Source: an uncultured Prevotella sp. (GTDB lineage Bacteria > Bacteroidota > Bacteroidia > Bacteroidales > Bacteroidaceae). Taken from it: a stretch of 8,147 bases of DNA. Location: assembly GCA_905210845.1 (NCBI GenBank), contig CAJLYG010000142.1, positions 1-8,147 on the forward strand, given 5' to 3'. Made by a program: the position numbers and the translations under genes. The notes under the pieces are model-generated. The model was not told the DNA's origin, did not search any database, and saw only the letters and a list, made by a program, of their open reading frames with translations. Of the stretch, positions 6,926 to 8,147 are shown one piece after another (the first letter of the stretch is position 1; each line of letters starts with the position of its first letter).

Positions 6926-8147
6926 TTATTCACGGACACAGCGGACGGGATGGGCTCCGTAGCGGAAATAGGAGGTCGCATGGATGCTTTGATACTCCCC
7001 GGAGATGTTGATCGAAGAGCAATCAACCCCGAAATGGTTGAGTTTCGATCCGTTCCAGGTGTAGGGCGACGCCGTATAGACACAGGCGTTCTCGCCGTTG
7101 TTTTCGTAGCGTGAGCCATTCAGGAATCCGCCCAGCGGGTATTTGGCCGTCTGTGAACCGTTGCAGTAGATCGTTACATAATATGGCATGGAGGCCGAAG
7201 CAACGCTAATATCCTTGAAATCCTCCAGATCGGGGACTCGCCAGCCCGGAGGACAGGGGTCATAAATCGTCTTGTCCGTAATCATAATGATCTCCGTACC
7301 GGTGGTTCGGTTGCCCCACAAATTCGAATTGGAATCATAAAGCCAGTCCGGGACCGACTCCCACGACTCCCAATCTTCAAAAGAGGCATCGTACATGTAC
7401 CACGTTGGATGTTGAATCGACCACTCGATCGTCATCACATCATAGGGGACACTATACTCTTTCGGATCACAGAGTTCATATTCAAATCCAGGAGCATATG
7501 TAATATCTCCACGGCACGGCTCATTCCAGATGGCTTCACGAAGCAGTGAGGAGTAGATCATCGGGTCCTTGCGGCCCCACTCATAATATAATCCGCGAGA
7601 GGCGGGTTGGGTATAGTCCGTCGTCTCGGCACCGAGATTCCGATCCATGAAGACTGCTCCCGAGGCATAGGTCTGTCCCGAGCTTTCAATATCATAGTCT
7701 ACGGACCAGATATGCCATGACCAGATACATTCGCCACGGCTGTCGAGCAGGCCAATACCTGCATTCCCCCGTTTAGAGCCGGTTGTAAAAGTGATGCGTC
7801 CGTCGGCAAAAGAGACATCCGAGATGATTGCATTGCGTTCGGTTCCGGTTTCCCAGATCAGAATGGCGGATGTTCCGTTCAGGCGTTGCGGGCGGATGTT
7901 CGTCGTCGTTTTCCCGTTGCCCTGCACCGTAGCGTCGAACGAATAGGTCGTATTGAGCTTGCGGGCGATATAACAGTTGGCCGTGCCGTCTTCATCCAGC
8001 GGGATGGCTTCGGCCTTAAAGCGGGCATAGAGTTCCGTGCGGGCCTTCTGCGGACGGAACGCATAGGTCGCCGAGGTGGAGAGGCGTTGCGTATAGCCGC
8101 TGTCCGAGTACCAACCCTCGAATACATATCCCGCACCGGCGCGTGCC
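6926..8147 (-). CDS. Fimbrillin-like FISUMP surface protein, C-terminal part
   Basis: Open from the right edge to TAA at 6928-6926: 406 residues visible, N-terminus outside the window. The GTG at 7927-7925 is an internal valine, not a start, because the same frame continues upstream without a stop. Visible residues 1-44 (YVFEGWYSDSGYT, then LYARF) resemble a Listeria-Bacteroides (InlB B-type) repeat. Residues 56-150 resemble the beta-rich domain found near the end of Bacteroides fimbrillin-family adhesins: ANCYIARK (56-63), ILIWE (95-99), DGRITFTTG (115-123), WSWHIWS (142-148). The last ~240 residues are a FISUMP-type domain, with FMDRNLGAE (166-174), GLYYEWGRKDP (185-195), YDPCPPGWRVPD (295-306) and the terminal PVRC (400-403). 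It is probably a cell-surface or pilus-associated protein; its ligand is unknown. The next gene starts within 20 bases, so it was part of an operon. Confidence 0.85.
   Translation of the reverse strand, partial: ARAGAGYVFEGWYSDSGYTQRLSTSATYAFRPQKARTELYARFKAEAIPLDEDGTANCYIARKLNTTYSFDATVQGNGKTTTNIRPQRLNGTSAILIWETGTERNAIISDVSFADGRITFTTGSKRGNAGIGLLDSRGECIWSWHIWSVDYDIESSGQTYASGAVFMDRNLGAETTDYTQPASRGLYYEWGRKDPMIYSSLLREAIWNEPCRGDITYAPGFEYELCDPKEYSVPYDVMTIEWSIQHPTWYMYDASFEDWESWESVPDWLYDSNSNLWGNRTTGTEIIMITDKTIYDPCPPGWRVPDLEDFKDISVASASMPYYVTIYCNGSQTAKYPLGGFLNGSRYENNGENACVYTASPYTWNGSKLNHFGVDCSSINISGEYQSIHATSYFRYGAHPVRCVRE

Noticed and set aside
6844..7011. The last ~56 residues of the porin reading frame as a genuine porin C-terminus
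   Set aside because: They are antisense to the signal peptide and to the C-terminus of the fimbrillin-like gene, are rich in Arg/Ser/His, and lack alternating hydrophobic strand patterns.
6926..7927. Fimbrillin-like protein starting at GTG 7927 with 333 residues
   Set aside because: The same frame is open to the right window edge and encodes recognisable domain sequence (GYVFEGWYSD, ANCYIARK); the GTG is an internal valine.

Overview
The window looks like a chromosomal segment of a Bacteroidales bacterium, most likely Prevotella-like (genus not proven). The evidence is a bamD–rpoZ–DUF4293 cluster, a Bacteroidetes-style UvrB, a DUF4468 protein, a Bacteroidetes 'putative porin' (Porin_10 type), a fimbrillin/FISUMP-type surface protein, and two promoters that match the Bacteroidetes TTTG / TAnnTTTG consensus rather than the sigma70 consensus.

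Layout. (1) Positions 1-1469, minus strand: a three-gene housekeeping operon, bamD -> rpoZ (omega) -> DUF4293 membrane protein, the last cut by the window edge. (2) Positions 1470-1595: a divergent promoter region; bamD has a full TTTG-N19-TAnnTTTG promoter, while uvrB has a -7 element so close to its ATG that the mRNA may be nearly leaderless. (3) Positions 1596-3623, plus strand: intact uvrB, the nucleotide-excision-repair damage-loading helicase. (4) Positions 3624-3716: intergenic, with a second full TTTG-N19-TAnnTTTG promoter. (5) Positions 3717 to about 6835, plus strand: a tightly packed envelope operon made of a secreted DUF4468 protein with a TolA-like Ala/Lys helix, a 76-residue protein with two membrane segments, and a large outer-membrane porin.

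(6) Around 6832-6843 the porin homology stops inside the barrel, and everything to the right is a different locus read on the minus strand: a partial fimbrillin/FISUMP surface protein (6926 to the right edge), followed closely downstream by the signal peptide of another exported protein (from 6911 or 6923 leftward). That protein ends at the same junction. Two convergent genes therefore lose their 3' ends at one point, which also lies next to a perfect 10-bp-stem hairpin. Leucine codon use differs between the two arms. This is either a real deletion/rearrangement or, at least as likely if the data are metagenomic, an assembly chimera.

I found no rRNA, tRNA, CRISPR array, transposase or phage gene. 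I see no convincing new defence or biosynthetic system. The observations most worth checking are the 6.84 kb junction and the DUF4468 – small membrane protein – porin operon.
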